Assembly (NCBI RefSeq): GCF_004151105.1
Contig: NZ_PHRF01000095.1
Coordinates: forward strand, 643,902 to 707,901
DNA from: Streptomyces sp. L-9-10
GTDB lineage: Bacteria > Actinomycetota > Actinomycetes > Streptomycetales > Streptomycetaceae
Direction of reading: 5' to 3'
Length of the DNA stretch: 64,000 bases
The position numbers and the translations under genes were made by a program. Within the stretch, counting starts at the first letter, position 1, and the number at the start of each line of letters is the position of its first letter. Below the pieces are notes generated by a model. The model was given only the letters and a program-made list of their open reading frames with translations. It was not told the origin of the DNA and did not search any database. Of this stretch, positions 26,228-35,805 are shown piece after piece.

Positions 26228-27847
26228 CTACCGCGCCCGTACCACCCGGCGCTCGTCCCACACCGGCTCCGGCGTCTCCCGTACGACCCCGTCCGAGCCG
26301 AATACCAGATACCGGTCGAAGGAGCGGGCGAACCAGCGGTCGTGGGTGACCGCGAGCACCGTCCCGTCGTACACCTCAAGACCGTCCTGGAGGGCCTCCG
26401 CCGACTCCAGGTCCAGGTTGTCCGTCGGCTCGTCCAGGAGCAGCGCGGTCGTACCGCGCAGTTCGAGCAGCAGGATCTGGAAGCGCGCCTGCTGGCCGCC
26501 CGAGAGCTTGTCGAAGGGCTGGTCGCCCTGGCGCTCCAGCTCGTACCGGCGCAGCACGCTCATCGCACCGCCGCGGTCCTTCGCGTGCTCCGTCCACAGG
26601 ATGTCGACCAGCGTGCGGCCGAGCAGCTCGGGGTGGGCGTGGGTCTGTGCGAAGTGGCCCGGTACGACGCGCGCGCCCAGCTTCCACCCTCCGGTGTGCC
26701 GTACGTCCTCGCCTGCCAGCAGCCGCAGGAAGTGGGACTTGCCGGAGCCGTTCGAACCGAGGACCGCGACCCGCTCGCCGTAGTAGATCTCCAGCGAGAA
26801 CGGCTTCATCAGCCCGGTCAGCTCCAGGTTCTCGCAGGTCACGGCCCGTACGCCGGTACGGCCGCCGCGCAGCCGCATGGAGATCTCCTGCTCGCGCGGC
26901 GGCTCCGGCGGCGCCCCCGCGTCCTCGAACTTCTTGAAGCGCGTCTGCATCGCCCGGTAACGCGAGGCCATGTCGGGGCTGATCGCCGCCTGCTGCCGCA
27001 GCCGGTGCACCAGCGCCTTCAGCCGGGCGTGTTCCTCGTCCCAGCGCCGCTTCAGCTCCTCGAAGCGCGCGAAGCGCTCCTTGCGGGCCTCGTGGTACGT
27101 ACCGAACCCGCCGCCGTGCACCCACACGTCGGAACCGGCCGGGCTCGGCTCCACGCTCACGATCTTCTCGGCGGCCCTGGCCAGCAGCTCCCGGTCGTGC
27201 GAGATGAAGAGGACCGTCTTACGGGTCTCCTTCAGGCGCTCCTCCAGCCACCGCTTGCCCGGCACGTCCAGATAGTTGTCCGGCTCGTCGAGGAGCAGCA
27301 CCTGATCGGGTCCGCGCAGCAGGGCTTCGAGGACGAGCCGTTTCTGCTCGCCGCCGCTCAACGTGCGCAGCTCGCGCCACTGCGCCTTCTCGTACGGGAC
27401 GCCGAGCGCCGCCGTCGTGCACATGTCCCAGACCGTCTCGGCCTCGTAGCCGCGTGCCTCCGCCCAGTCGCTCAGCGCCTGCGCGTACCGCATCTGCGCG
27501 GCCTCGTCGTCGACCGTCATGATGCCGTGCTCGGCCGCGTCCACGGCCGCCGCGGCTTCCCGCAGGCGCGGCTGCGCGACCGAGACCAGCAGGTCACGGA
27601 CCGTGCGCTCGTCCCGTACCGATCCCACGAACTGCGACATCACACCGAGCCCGCCGCTGACCGTGACCGTGCCGCCGTGCGGCTGGAGCTCCCCCGCGAT
27701 CAGCCTGAGCAGCGTGGTCTTGCCGGCGCCGTTGGCCCCGACGAGAGCGACGACGGAGCCTTCGGCGACCCGGAACGAGGCGTCGGCGAGCAGCACCCGT
27801 CCGTCGGGGAGGTAGTACTCCAGATGCGCGGCCTCAACATGTCCCAT
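26228..27847 (-). CDS. ABC-F family ATPase
   Basis: 539 residues from ATG at 27847; an ATG three codons earlier is in the predicted promoter. Two ABC domains without membrane segments: Walker A GANGAGKTT and GSNGSGKS, signature LSGGEQKR and LSGGQQAR, Walker B LLLDEPDNYLD and LLLDEPTDNLD, joined by a charged helical linker (about residues 240-310). ABC-F proteins act at the ribosomal E-site as translation factors or antibiotic-resistance proteins; which applies here cannot be told. The first Walker B has DEPDNYLD rather than DEPTNxLD. Confidence 0.9.
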   Translation of the reverse strand: MGHVEAAHLEYYLPDGRVLLADASFRVAEGSVVALVGANGAGKTTLLRLIAGELQPHGGTVTVSGGLGVMSQFVGSVRDERTVRDLLVSVAQPRLREAAAAVDAAEHGIMTVDDEAAQMRYAQALSDWAEARGYEAETVWDMCTTAALGVPYEKAQWRELRTLSGGEQKRLVLEALLRGPDQVLLLDEPDNYLDVPGKRWLEERLKETRKTVLFISHDRELLARAAEKIVSVEPSPAGSDVWVHGGGFGTYHEARKERFARFEELKRRWDEEHARLKALVHRLRQQAAISPDMASRYRAMQTRFKKFEDAGAPPEPPREQEISMRLRGGRTGVRAVTCENLELTGLMKPFSLEIYYGERVAVLGSNGSGKSHFLRLLAGEDVRHTGGWKLGARVVPGHFAQTHAHPELLGRTLVDILWTEHAKDRGGAMSVLRRYELERQGDQPFDKLSGGQQARFQILLLELRGTTALLLDEPTDNLDLESAEALQDGLEVYDGTVLAVTHDRWFARSFDRYLVFGSDGVVRETPEPVWDERRVVRAR

Positions 27848-27854
27848 GTCCCGC

Positions 27855-27884
27855 ATTGTCCGTGCAGGTCGCGCCGGAGCCCAA
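27855..27884 (-). promoter_or_regulatory. Predicted promoter of the ABC-F gene
   Basis: On the minus strand -10 GACAAT (27855-27860) lies 7 bases before the ATG at 27847, and -35 TTGGGC (27879-27884) is 18 bases further up. There is no ribosome binding site, pointing to a leaderless mRNA. Confidence 0.45.
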
Positions 27885-27939
27885 TCCTTTTCCGATTCCC
27901 GCGCGGTTTCCCGGTCACCGGGCGGTCTAAACTCCCGTC

Positions 27940-28818
27940 ATGAGCTTTGGGCAAGGGGGGCCCTCCTGGGGCGGCCCCGGTTCACCGGACCATGACCCGC
28001 ACGGCACACAGACACCGGACTGGGCCGCTCTCGCGGACGCCTCCGCCGCGCGTACCCGCCGCAAACGCTGGCTGATGATCGGTGGCGGCGTGCTCGCGAC
28101 CGGCGCGATAGCCGCGATCGTGGCGACCGCCGTCGTCTCCATGAACGGCGGGAACGACCGCGGTACGCAGAACACCGCCAACGAACTGCCCACACCCACC
28201 GATCTGCCGGACCGCAGTCCCGAGGCCGAGCCCACCTTCTCCTCGGTCGAGCCGCTGCCGCCGCCGAACCCGAAGGACTACGTCTCCAGCGCCGACAAGG
28301 ACAAGGCGCCGCTGAGCGCCGGCACCCTCTTCCCCGGCGACAAGGTCACGATGAGCGACCGCGCCTACGCGAAGGGCGCCACGGCCCGCACCACCAACTG
28401 CGCGGCGGCGGCACAGGGCGCGCTCGGCTCCATCCTCGCCTCGAACAGCTGCGACCAGGTCATCCGCGCCACGTACAGCAAGGGCGGGGTCGCCGTGACC
28501 GTCGGCGTCGCGGTCTTCGAGACGGAGGCGCTGGCGCTGAAGGCCAAGGACCAGGCGAAGGGCGGCATCGCCTCGCTCTCCGGCGCCGGTGTCCCGACCT
28601 TCTGCCGGGCCCCCTCGGTCTGCCGCAAGACCACCAACTCGTACGGCAGGTACGTCTACTTCACGGTCGGCGGCTTCACCTCGGGCAAGAACGTCACCAC
28701 CTCGGACAAGGACGTCTTCACCACCGGGGACGACATCGCGGAGTTCGCCTTCCGCCAGATCCTCGCCCGGGGCAGGGCCCAGGCATCGGCCGCGGCCACC
28801 GCGCCCGTCGCCCCGTGA
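27940..28818 (+). CDS. Membrane-anchored secreted-domain protein, unknown
   Basis: 292 residues. A 45-residue Gly/Pro-rich cytoplasmic N-terminus ending in RRKRW precedes one membrane segment (about 45-66), a Thr/Pro-rich linker and an extracellular domain (about 110-275) with four Cys residues in two pairs (TNCAAAAQGALGSILASNSC and TFCRAPSVC), presumably disulfides. No family was recognised. Divergent from the ABC-F gene. Confidence 0.78.
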   Translation: MSFGQGGPSWGGPGSPDHDPHGTQTPDWAALADASAARTRRKRWLMIGGGVLATGAIAAIVATAVVSMNGGNDRGTQNTANELPTPTDLPDRSPEAEPTFSSVEPLPPPNPKDYVSSADKDKAPLSAGTLFPGDKVTMSDRAYAKGATARTTNCAAAAQGALGSILASNSCDQVIRATYSKGGVAVTVGVAVFETEALALKAKDQAKGGIASLSGAGVPTFCRAPSVCRKTTNSYGRYVYFTVGGFTSGKNVTTSDKDVFTTGDDIAEFAFRQILARGRAQASAAATAPVAP

Positions 28819-28973
28819 CCGGGCCCGTCACCCCCTGACCACCCCCGTCGCCCGGTGACCGCCGGTCGAACACCGCGTCGCCCGTACCGCCTTCGGTCCC
28901 GGGCGCGCTCCGCGCTGGGTACAGTCGGCTCGGATTGTGTGGCGCTGGTGAACGTTCAGAGGGCGTGGGGTGG

Positions 28974-31900
28974 ATGACGGTCAAAGTCACCGTGGTGGTG
29001 CCGACGTACAACTCGGGAATCCACATCGAGCCACTGGTCGGCTCACTGCTGGGGCAGACCCTGCCCGGCGACGAGTTCGAGGTGCTCTTCGTCGACGACG
29101 GCTCGACCGACGGGACCCTGGAGCGGCTGGCGGCCCTGGTCGCCGAGCACGACCACTTCCGGATGGAACGCATCCCCAACTCGGGCTGGCCGGGGAAGCC
29201 GCGCAACATCGGCGTGGAGCGGGCCCACGGTCGCTATGTGCAGTTCGCCGACCACGACGACCGGCTGGCGCCCGAGGCGCTGGAGCGGCTGTACGCCATG
29301 GCCGCGCGCAACGACTCCGACATCGTCATCGGCAAGGTCGCCAGCAACTTCCGCAGCCGGGGCGTCCCGTACGGTCTGATGACCCGGACCCGGGAGAGCT
29401 GCACCGTACGGAACGCGCCGCTGATCGACAGCCTCACCCCGCACAAGATGTTCCGCACCGCGTTCCTGCGCGAGCACGGCATCGCGCACCCCGAGGGGCC
29501 CTGGATCCTGGAGGACCAGCTTTTCATGGTCCGCGCCTATCTCAAGGCCTCCGTGGTCTCCGTACTGGGCGACTACGTCTGCTACGCGTACTGGGCCCGT
29601 GAGGACGCCGAGAACGCCGGTACGGCCGCCATGGACCCGCGCCGGTACTACGGGAATCTCCGCGAGGTCATGGCGACCGTCGTCGCGGGCACCGGGCCGG
29701 GGCCCGAGCGCGACCGGCTGCTGCGCCGCTTCTACCGGGTGGAGATGCTGCACCGGCTGGGCGAGCCGCCCCGCGGCCTGCTGGTCGACCCGCCGTTCCG
29801 GGACGACCCGTTCGAGGTGGTGCGCGAGCTGGCCGAGGAGTTCATGACGGACGGCGTGCACACGGGGCTGGCCGCCGTACAGCGGACCAGATCGGCCCTG
29901 CTCCGGGAGAACAGACCGGCGGAACTGACCGAGTTCACCCGCAGACAGACGGATCTGAGCGCCCGGTGCGCGATCGAGCGGGCGGGCTGGAGCCGCGACC
30001 GGTTCACGGCGTCCTTCACGGCCCGCTTCGCGGGTGAACCCGGCCCCGACGGCGCCCATGACGGGTCCGGTCTGCTGCTGGCCCGGCGCGGGGACCGGTA
30101 CTTCCTCGCGCCCTCCCTCACCGACGGGGTCCTCTCCGAACCCGTCGACGTGACCGACGAGTTGAAGTCCTTCAAGGCCGATGTGCTGCTGCACCACGCG
30201 GAGACGGCCCATGTGTGGCTCCCGGAGCGCGAGACCTCGCTCGTCCTGGAGGAGGAACCCGCCCCGGACGGCCCCGCCGGCTTCGTGCCCGAGGGCACCG
30301 TTCTCGTACGGCCCGTCGTCCGCGGCACCGTCGCCATCGACCCGCTGCGCGGCGCGGGCGGCGGCCCCCTGGCCGAGGGCATGTGGGAGGTGCGGATCAG
30401 GCTGACGGGCGCGGGCTTCGACCGGTACACACGCCTCGGCGGGAGCACGGCCCCCGGGGAGGTGGCCCTGCCCGCCCCCGGGATCCTCGGCGGGCACGAG
30501 ATCACCGGCGCCCTCACCGACGACGGGCTGGCCCTGACCGTACGGGCGACCGACGCGGCGCCCGGCCCCCGGCCGCCCAAGGTCAGCGTCGTCGTACCGA
30601 CCGCAGGAGCCGCGCCGGAGGCCGTCGGGACCACCCTCGCCTCGCTGGCCGCCCAGACCCTCCCGGCGGACGCCGTCGAGGTGATCACCGTGGCGGACGC
30701 GGCGCCGGGCACCGATCCCCGTAACGCGGGGACCGACAGCGCGACCGGCGAGTACGTGCTGTACATGGAGCCGGGCGACCGGCTCGGCACGGAAGCCCTG
30801 GAGCGGATGTACGCGTACGGCATCGAGCACGACGCCGACATCGTCGCCGGAAAGCTCGCGGGCAAGGGCCGGCCCGTCCCCCGCGAGCTGTTCGTACGGG
30901 ACCGGCCGCGCGCCACCCTGGCCAAGGACCCGCTGGCCGACAGCCTCACCGCCGACAAGCTGTTCCACCGCGCCTTCCTCGACAGGCACGGGCTGCGCTT
31001 CGCCGCGGGCGGATCCGAGCTGGCGGAGCAGGCGTTCACCGCCGAGGCCACCCTCCGGGCGGGCCGTACCGCCGTCCTCGGCGGCTACGTCTGCTACCAC
31101 TACGGTCCGGGCGGCGCGGGCCCCGCCGTACCGCCCGGGGAGTTCTACACCGGGCTGCGCGCCCTGCTGAAGACCGTCGACGGGCTCGTCGGCCCCGGGG
31201 CGGCGCGCGACCGGCTGCACCGGCGCTGGCTGCGCGTGGAGATCCTGGACCGGCTGAGCGGCAGACGCCTGCTGGACCTGCACGAGGACGCGCGGCGCGA
31301 GCTGTTCCGGGCGATCCGCGGGGTCGTCGTGGACGGGATCTCCGAGACGTCGGTGGCAGGTCTGCCCGCCGCGCGCCGGGTGGCCGTCGGGCTGATCACC
31401 GACGACCGGCTCGACGACCTGGTGGCGCTCGCCGCGTGGGAGTCCTCGGTCGTCTGCCACGCCCGGCTGGACGCGCTCTCCTGGCTGGACGACGGCGGCT
31501 GTCTGCGGATCGCCTTCACCGGCGAGCTGCACGGCGCCGACGGCCCTCTGGGCGTCACCGACAGCGGCAGCGGCACAGGCACCGGCGCCGGCACCGGCGC
31601 CGGTCCCGACACCGGTACGGACCAGGAGGCCCTCGCCCCGGCCGGTCTCTCCCCGGCCCTGCGGGACCGGCTCGCCCGTGAGCCGCTCACCGGCGGCGCC
31701 TCCCCCGCCAAGGCGTCCGTCGTGCTCGTCCTGCGCGAGCGCGCCAGCGGCGCCGAGTACCGGCTGCCCACGAAGACCACCGTCTTCCGCCCCGAAGGCG
31801 TGCTGAGCGTCGCGGGGACGGCCCGGCTCGACCTCGCCACGGCGCTGGACGGCGCGCCGCTCGGCGACGGCGTCTGGGATCTGTCCGTACGCCTCACCGC

Positions 31901-32144
31901 GCTCGGCTGGACGAAGTCCGCGCGGCTCGGCTCCCGGCGCGGGCCCGAGGTGCCCGAGCGGCTCACGCCCGTGCCGCACCCCACCGCGCCGGACCGCCGC
32001 GTCACGCCGTACTGGACGAATCCGCAGAAGGATCTGTCCCTGCGCGTCGCGGTCCCCTCGCCGGAGCCCGCACCCGCGCCGGCCACGCCGTCCCGTGCAC
32101 CGGGACCGCTGCGCCGCCTGGCCCGCCGGCTGCGGAGCAGCTGA
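28974..32144 (+). CDS. Two-module GT2 glycosyltransferase with degenerate second module
   Basis: 1056 residues from ATG at 28974 (GAGGGCGTGGGG upstream). The first GT-A domain starts VTVVVPTYNSG, has VDDGSTDGT (about 37-45) and FADHDDRL (about 94-101), and is followed by a helical part and a beta-sandwich region (about 350-520). The same architecture then repeats: a second GT-A-like domain at about 535 (VSVVVPTAGA) and a second beta region. In the second copy the nucleotide-sugar DDG is replaced by ADAAPGTD and the DxD-like loop is MEPGDRL, so it is probably inactive. A Thr/Gly/Ala repeat links the parts near residues 862-885. Such enzymes make cell-wall polymers; the acceptor is unknown. Confidence 0.85.
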   Translation: MTVKVTVVVPTYNSGIHIEPLVGSLLGQTLPGDEFEVLFVDDGSTDGTLERLAALVAEHDHFRMERIPNSGWPGKPRNIGVERAHGRYVQFADHDDRLAPEALERLYAMAARNDSDIVIGKVASNFRSRGVPYGLMTRTRESCTVRNAPLIDSLTPHKMFRTAFLREHGIAHPEGPWILEDQLFMVRAYLKASVVSVLGDYVCYAYWAREDAENAGTAAMDPRRYYGNLREVMATVVAGTGPGPERDRLLRRFYRVEMLHRLGEPPRGLLVDPPFRDDPFEVVRELAEEFMTDGVHTGLAAVQRTRSALLRENRPAELTEFTRRQTDLSARCAIERAGWSRDRFTASFTARFAGEPGPDGAHDGSGLLLARRGDRYFLAPSLTDGVLSEPVDVTDELKSFKADVLLHHAETAHVWLPERETSLVLEEEPAPDGPAGFVPEGTVLVRPVVRGTVAIDPLRGAGGGPLAEGMWEVRIRLTGAGFDRYTRLGGSTAPGEVALPAPGILGGHEITGALTDDGLALTVRATDAAPGPRPPKVSVVVPTAGAAPEAVGTTLASLAAQTLPADAVEVITVADAAPGTDPRNAGTDSATGEYVLYMEPGDRLGTEALERMYAYGIEHDADIVAGKLAGKGRPVPRELFVRDRPRATLAKDPLADSLTADKLFHRAFLDRHGLRFAAGGSELAEQAFTAEATLRAGRTAVLGGYVCYHYGPGGAGPAVPPGEFYTGLRALLKTVDGLVGPGAARDRLHRRWLRVEILDRLSGRRLLDLHEDARRELFRAIRGVVVDGISETSVAGLPAARRVAVGLITDDRLDDLVALAAWESSVVCHARLDALSWLDDGGCLRIAFTGELHGADGPLGVTDSGSGTGTGAGTGAGPDTGTDQEALAPAGLSPALRDRLAREPLTGGASPAKASVVLVLRERASGAEYRLPTKTTVFRPEGVLSVAGTARLDLATALDGAPLGDGVWDLSVRLTALGWTKSARLGSRRGPEVPERLTPVPHPTAPDRRVTPYWTNPQKDLSLRVAVPSPEPAPAPATPSRAPGPLRRLARRLRSS

Positions 32145-32173
32145 CCCCGGCGACCGGCCCCGGCAACCGAACC

Positions 32174-33112
32174 TCAGCAGCAGCCCGCGTCCCCGCCGCC
32201 GTCCGCGTACCCGTTCAGGTTCGCGCCCAGCGTCCGCTTGTTGCGCGCCGCACGGTTCCGCTCGCCCAGCAGTTCGTCGGCCGGATAGCCGACCTCCTCC
32301 AGGGTGAGCCCGTGCGGCCGTACGACATGCACCGCCGAGTCCCGCACCCCCGTCGCGAGCACCTTCGCCGGCCACTCCACGGGCCGGTGCCCGTCGCCCA
32401 CGAACAGCAGCGCGCCCACCAGCGAGCGCACCATGTTGTGGCAGAAGGCATCGGCCCGCACGGTCGCGGTGATCACTCCGTGCGCGTCGCGCTCCCACTC
32501 CAGCCGCTGGAGCGTACGGATGGTCGTCGCGCCCTCGCGCCGCTTGCAGTACGCCGCGAAGTCGTGCTCGCCGAGCAGCCCGGCGGACGCCGCGTTCATC
32601 GCCGCCACGTCCAACGGCCAGTCGTGCCACAGCACATGACCGCGCAGCAGCGGATCCACACCCCCGGGATGATCGGTCACGCGGTACGCGTAGCGCCGCC
32701 AGACCGCCGAGAACCGCGCGTTGAAGCCCGGGGGCGCCTCGGTGACCCGCCAGACCCGTACGTCGTGGCTCAGCCGCCCCGCGAGCCGCCTCAGCAGCCG
32801 CTCCCGGTGCTCGGCCCACACGTCGTCCGGCAGATCGACGTGCGCGACCTGCCCGCGCGCGTGCACGCCCGCGTCCGTACGCCCCGCGACGGTCAGCTCG
32901 TACGTACGCGAGGACCGCGTCACCGTACGCAGCGCGTCCTCGATCTCGCCCTGGACGGTCCGCCGGGTCCGCTGCCTCGCCCAGCCGGAGAAGTCCTTGC
33001 CGTCGTACGACAGGTCCAGCCGTATCCGTACGTGTCCGGGCGCCGCGCCCTCGAAGTCCGCGCTGTCCGCACTGTCCGCGCTCAACCGGCTCACCTCACC
33101 CACCTGACCCAC
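32174..33112 (-). CDS. truA: tRNA pseudouridine synthase A
   Basis: 312 residues from GTG at 33112 (GGAGAGG upstream); in-frame GTGs 12 and 21 bases later are also possible. Modifies uridines 38-40 of the tRNA anticodon arm. Catalytic Asp in VAGRTDAGVHARGQV, FSAVWRRYAYRV, and FCHNMVRSLVGALLFVGDG are the family motifs. The C-terminal tail ends in an unusual GGGDAGCC. Last gene of the alpha-operon transcript, after rplQ. Confidence 0.95.
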   Translation of the reverse strand: MGQVGEVSRLSADSADSADFEGAAPGHVRIRLDLSYDGKDFSGWARQRTRRTVQGEIEDALRTVTRSSRTYELTVAGRTDAGVHARGQVAHVDLPDDVWAEHRERLLRRLAGRLSHDVRVWRVTEAPPGFNARFSAVWRRYAYRVTDHPGGVDPLLRGHVLWHDWPLDVAAMNAASAGLLGEHDFAAYCKRREGATTIRTLQRLEWERDAHGVITATVRADAFCHNMVRSLVGALLFVGDGHRPVEWPAKVLATGVRDSAVHVVRPHGLTLEEVGYPADELLGERNRAARNKRTLGANLNGYADGGGDAGCC

Positions 33113-33134
33113 CTGTCCGTCCTCTCCACGCGGA

Positions 33135-33166
33135 ACGGGCCCGCCCCCCTCAGGGAGCGGACCCGT
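33135..33166 (-). terminator. Hairpin after rplQ
   Basis: 33135-33148 and 33153-33166 form a 14-bp stem with two G-U-type positions and a 4-base loop, 20 bp downstream of the rplQ stop. No U-tract follows, so it may be partial, allowing truA read-through. Confidence 0.6.
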
Positions 33167-33185
33167 CCGTCAGTCGTCAGAACGC

Positions 33186-33692
33186 TCAGGCGTCCTTGGA
33201 CTCCGACTCGGCCTCGGCGGCCGGCTTGGCGTCCTCGACGGTCTCGGCCGGAGCCTCGTCCTTCTTGAGGGCGTCTTCCTTGACCGCGCGCTTCGTCGCC
33301 GCCTCGGCCTCACCGGTGGCCTGCTGCGCCACGGTCAGGGCCTCGACCAGCTCGATGACCGCCATCGGGGCGTTGTCGCCGCGACGGTTGCCGATCTTGG
33401 TGATACGCGTGTAACCACCGGGGCGGTTCTCGTACCGCGGGGCGATCTCGGTGAAGAGCGTGTGGACGACGCTCTTGTCCGTGATCGACTGCAGCACCAG
33501 GCGACGGTTGTGGATGTCGCCCTTCTTCGCCTTGGTGATGAAACGCTCCGCGATCGGGCGCAGGCGGCGGGCCTTGGCCTCGGTCGTGGTGATGCGGCCG
33601 TGCTCGAAGAGCGACTTCGCGAGGTTCGCGAGGAGCAGCTTCTCGTGCGCGGCGCCGCCGCCCAGACGGGCACCCTTGGCGGGCTTCGGCAT
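33186..33692 (-). CDS. rplQ: 50S ribosomal protein L17
   Basis: 168 residues: core MPKPAKGARLGGGAAHEKLLLANLA, GRITTTEAKARRLRP and GGYTRITKIGNRRGDNAPMAVIEL up to about 120, then an acidic Ala/Glu/Lys-rich tail typical of actinobacteria. Lies by the peptide exit tunnel. Follows rpoA in the alpha operon. Confidence 0.98.
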   Translation of the reverse strand: MPKPAKGARLGGGAAHEKLLLANLAKSLFEHGRITTTEAKARRLRPIAERFITKAKKGDIHNRRLVLQSITDKSVVHTLFTEIAPRYENRPGGYTRITKIGNRRGDNAPMAVIELVEALTVAQQATGEAEAATKRAVKEDALKKDEAPAETVEDAKPAAEAESESKDA

Positions 33693-33742
33693 GTGTATCT
33701 CCTTGTGTCTGCACCGGCCGTATCAGGTACCGGTGTCAGTTC

Positions 33743-33764
33743 CCGCGGGGCGGCTGCCCCGCGG
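33743..33764 (-). other. Hairpin between rpoA and rplQ
   Basis: A perfect 9-bp stem (33743-33751 ccgcggggc, 33756-33764) with loop ggct lies in the 120-bp gap downstream of rpoA. It may be an RNA-processing or partial termination signal that sets rpoA versus rplQ levels. Confidence 0.5.
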
Positions 33765-33812
33765 AAGCGCCATCATCGGGGTCCGGGCTGTACCAGCCCC
33801 GGGCCCGGGACC

Positions 33813-34835
33813 TCAGTACTGCTCGGTCTCCACGAACCCGGCGTCCGCGTCGTCGTCGGCGCCGAAGGCGTCCGCCGCGGCGGTCGGGTCGAATCCGGGC
33901 GGGCTGTCCTTGAGGGCCAGGCCCATGCCGGCCAGCTTCGCCTTGACCTCGTCGATCGACTTCGCACCGAAGTTGCGGATGTCGAGCAGATCGGCCTCGG
34001 AGCGCGCCACCAGCTCACCCACGGAGTGGATGCCCTCGCGCTTGAGGCAGTTGTACGACCGGACGGTGAGCTCCAGCTCCTCGATCGGCAGGGCGAGATC
34101 GGCGGCCAGCGCCGCGTCCGTCGGCGACGGGCCCATGTCGATGCCCTCGGCGTCGATGTTGAGCTCACGCGCCAGACCGAACAGCTCGACCAGCGTCTTA
34201 CCGGCGGACGCCATGGCGTCGCGCGGACGCATGGCCTGCTTGGTCTCGACGTCGACGATCAGCTTGTCGAAGTCGGTGCGCTGCTCGACACGGGTCGCCT
34301 CGACCTTGTACGTGACCTTGAGCACCGGCGAGTAGATGGAGTCGACCGGAATCCGGCCGATCTCCTGGCCCACCTGCTTGTTCTGGACGGCGGAGACGTA
34401 GCCGCGACCGCGCTCGACGGTCAGCTCCATCTCCAGCTTGCCCTTGCCGTTCAGCGTCGCGAGCACGAGGTCCGGGTTGTGGACCTCGACACCGGCCGGC
34501 GGGGCGATGTCAGCGGCCGTGACCAGGCCGGGGCCCTGCTTGCGCAGGTACATCACGACCGGCTCGTCGTGCTCCGAGGAGACGACGAGCTGCTTGATGT
34601 TCAGGATGAGGTCGGTGACGTCCTCCTTGACGCCCGGCACGGTGGTGAACTCGTGCAGGACACCGTCGATCCGGATCGACGTGACCGCCGCGCCGGGGAT
34701 CGAGGAGAGGAGCGTACGCCGGAGCGAGTTGCCGAGCGTGTAGCCGAAGCCCGGCTCCAGCGGCTCGATCACGAACCGCGAGCGGTATTCGTCGACGACC
34801 TCTTCGGTCAGCGAGGGACGCTGAGCGATAAGCAT
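33813..34835 (-). CDS. rpoA: RNA polymerase alpha subunit
   Basis: 340 residues from ATG at 34835 with GGAGGACC upstream; eight extra codons in the open frame are not used. N-terminal assembly domain (LEPGFGYTLGNSLRRTLLSSIPGAAVTSI) and C-terminal DNA/activator-binding domain (about 245-310, ELTVRSYNCLKREGIHSVGEL, LLDIRNFGAKSIDEVKAKL) are complete, with a flexible acidic C-terminus. Confidence 0.99.
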   Translation of the reverse strand: MLIAQRPSLTEEVVDEYRSRFVIEPLEPGFGYTLGNSLRRTLLSSIPGAAVTSIRIDGVLHEFTTVPGVKEDVTDLILNIKQLVVSSEHDEPVVMYLRKQGPGLVTAADIAPPAGVEVHNPDLVLATLNGKGKLEMELTVERGRGYVSAVQNKQVGQEIGRIPVDSIYSPVLKVTYKVEATRVEQRTDFDKLIVDVETKQAMRPRDAMASAGKTLVELFGLARELNIDAEGIDMGPSPTDAALAADLALPIEELELTVRSYNCLKREGIHSVGELVARSEADLLDIRNFGAKSIDEVKAKLAGMGLALKDSPPGFDPTAAADAFGADDDADAGFVETEQY

Positions 34836-34954
34836 GTTTCGGTCCTCCAGTCTTGGCACCCGCTATTTGATGCCAACAGAACAAGGGTACGGGCGGCACG
34901 GCACCGAAGCGCCGTACCGCCCGCGAGCCGTTCCCCCGGCGAGGGGGGAAGGGG

Positions 34955-35359
34955 TCAGACGCGGCGGCGCTTCGGGGGGCGGCAGCCGTTGTGCGGGGTG
35001 GGGGTGACGTCCTGGATCGAGCCCACCTCCAGGCCGGTGGCCTGGAGCGAGCGGATCGCGGTCTCACGGCCGGAGCCGGGACCCTTCACGAAGACGTCGA
35101 CCTTGCGCATGCCGTGCTCCTGCGCGCGGCGGGCGGCCGACTCGGCGGCCATCTGCGCGGCGAAGGGGGTGGACTTGCGCGAGCCCTTGAAGCCGACGTG
35201 GCCGGCGGAGGCCCAGGAGATCACGTTGCCCGAGGGGTCGGTGATCGAGACGATCGTGTTGTTGAACGTGCTCTTGATGTGGGCGTGCCCGTGAGCGACG
35301 TTCTTCTTTTCCTTGCGGCGCACCTTCTTGGCAGCGCCCTGACGACCCTTGGGGGGCAT
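34955..35359 (-). CDS. rpsK: 30S ribosomal protein S11
   Basis: 134 residues: GVAHGHAHIKSTFNNTIVSITDPSGN (partly, as VAHGHAHIKSTFNNT), GFKGSRKSTPFAAQMAA and C-terminal DVTPTPHNGCRPPKRRRV. Platform protein contacting the mRNA exit channel. Between rpsM and rpoA in the alpha operon, AGGAG site upstream. Confidence 0.99.
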   Translation of the reverse strand: MPPKGRQGAAKKVRRKEKKNVAHGHAHIKSTFNNTIVSITDPSGNVISWASAGHVGFKGSRKSTPFAAQMAAESAARRAQEHGMRKVDVFVKGPGSGRETAIRSLQATGLEVGSIQDVTPTPHNGCRPPKRRRV

Positions 35360-35424
35360 CTATTTCTCCTACAGGGAGGTGGTCGGTCCTACAGCGAAGA
35401 CCGCGGATGAGCGTCCGCTGAGGA

Positions 35425-35805
35425 CTACTTCTTGCCCGGCTTCTTCTTACCGGCGATGGCGCGACGCGGGCCCTTGCGGGTACGAGCGTTCGTGCTGGTG
35501 CGCTGTCCGTGCACCGGCAGGCCACGGCGGTGACGCAGACCCTGGTAGCAGCCGATCTCGACCTTGCGGCGGATGTCGGCGGCGATCTCGCGACGGAGGT
35601 CACCCTCGGTCTTGAGGTTGGCGTCCACGTACTCGCGGATCTTGACGAGGTCTTCCTCGGCGAGGTCGCGGACGCGGATGTTCGGGTCGACGCCAACGGC
35701 GGCGAGAGTCTCCTTGGACCGGGTGCGCCCGATACCGAAGACGTAGGTGAGGGCGACCTCGACGCGCTTTTCGCGCGGGAGGTCAACGCCTGCGAGGCGT
35801 GCCAT
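35425..35805 (-). CDS. rpsM: 30S ribosomal protein S13
   Basis: 126 residues: MARLAGVDLPREKRVEVALTYVFGIG, LRHRRGLPVHGQRTSTNARTRKGPRRAIAGKKK. Head protein bridging to the 50S subunit and touching P-site tRNA. First large gene of the alpha operon after rpmJ. Confidence 0.99.
   Translation of the reverse strand: MARLAGVDLPREKRVEVALTYVFGIGRTRSKETLAAVGVDPNIRVRDLAEEDLVKIREYVDANLKTEGDLRREIAADIRRKVEIGCYQGLRHRRGLPVHGQRTSTNARTRKGPRRAIAGKKKPGKK

Noticed and set aside
29043..32819. 1258-codon open frame on the minus strand opposite the glycosyltransferase and truA
   Set aside because: Runs antisense through a real glycosyltransferase gene and out of frame through truA; the amino-acid composition is Arg/Gly-rich shadow type.
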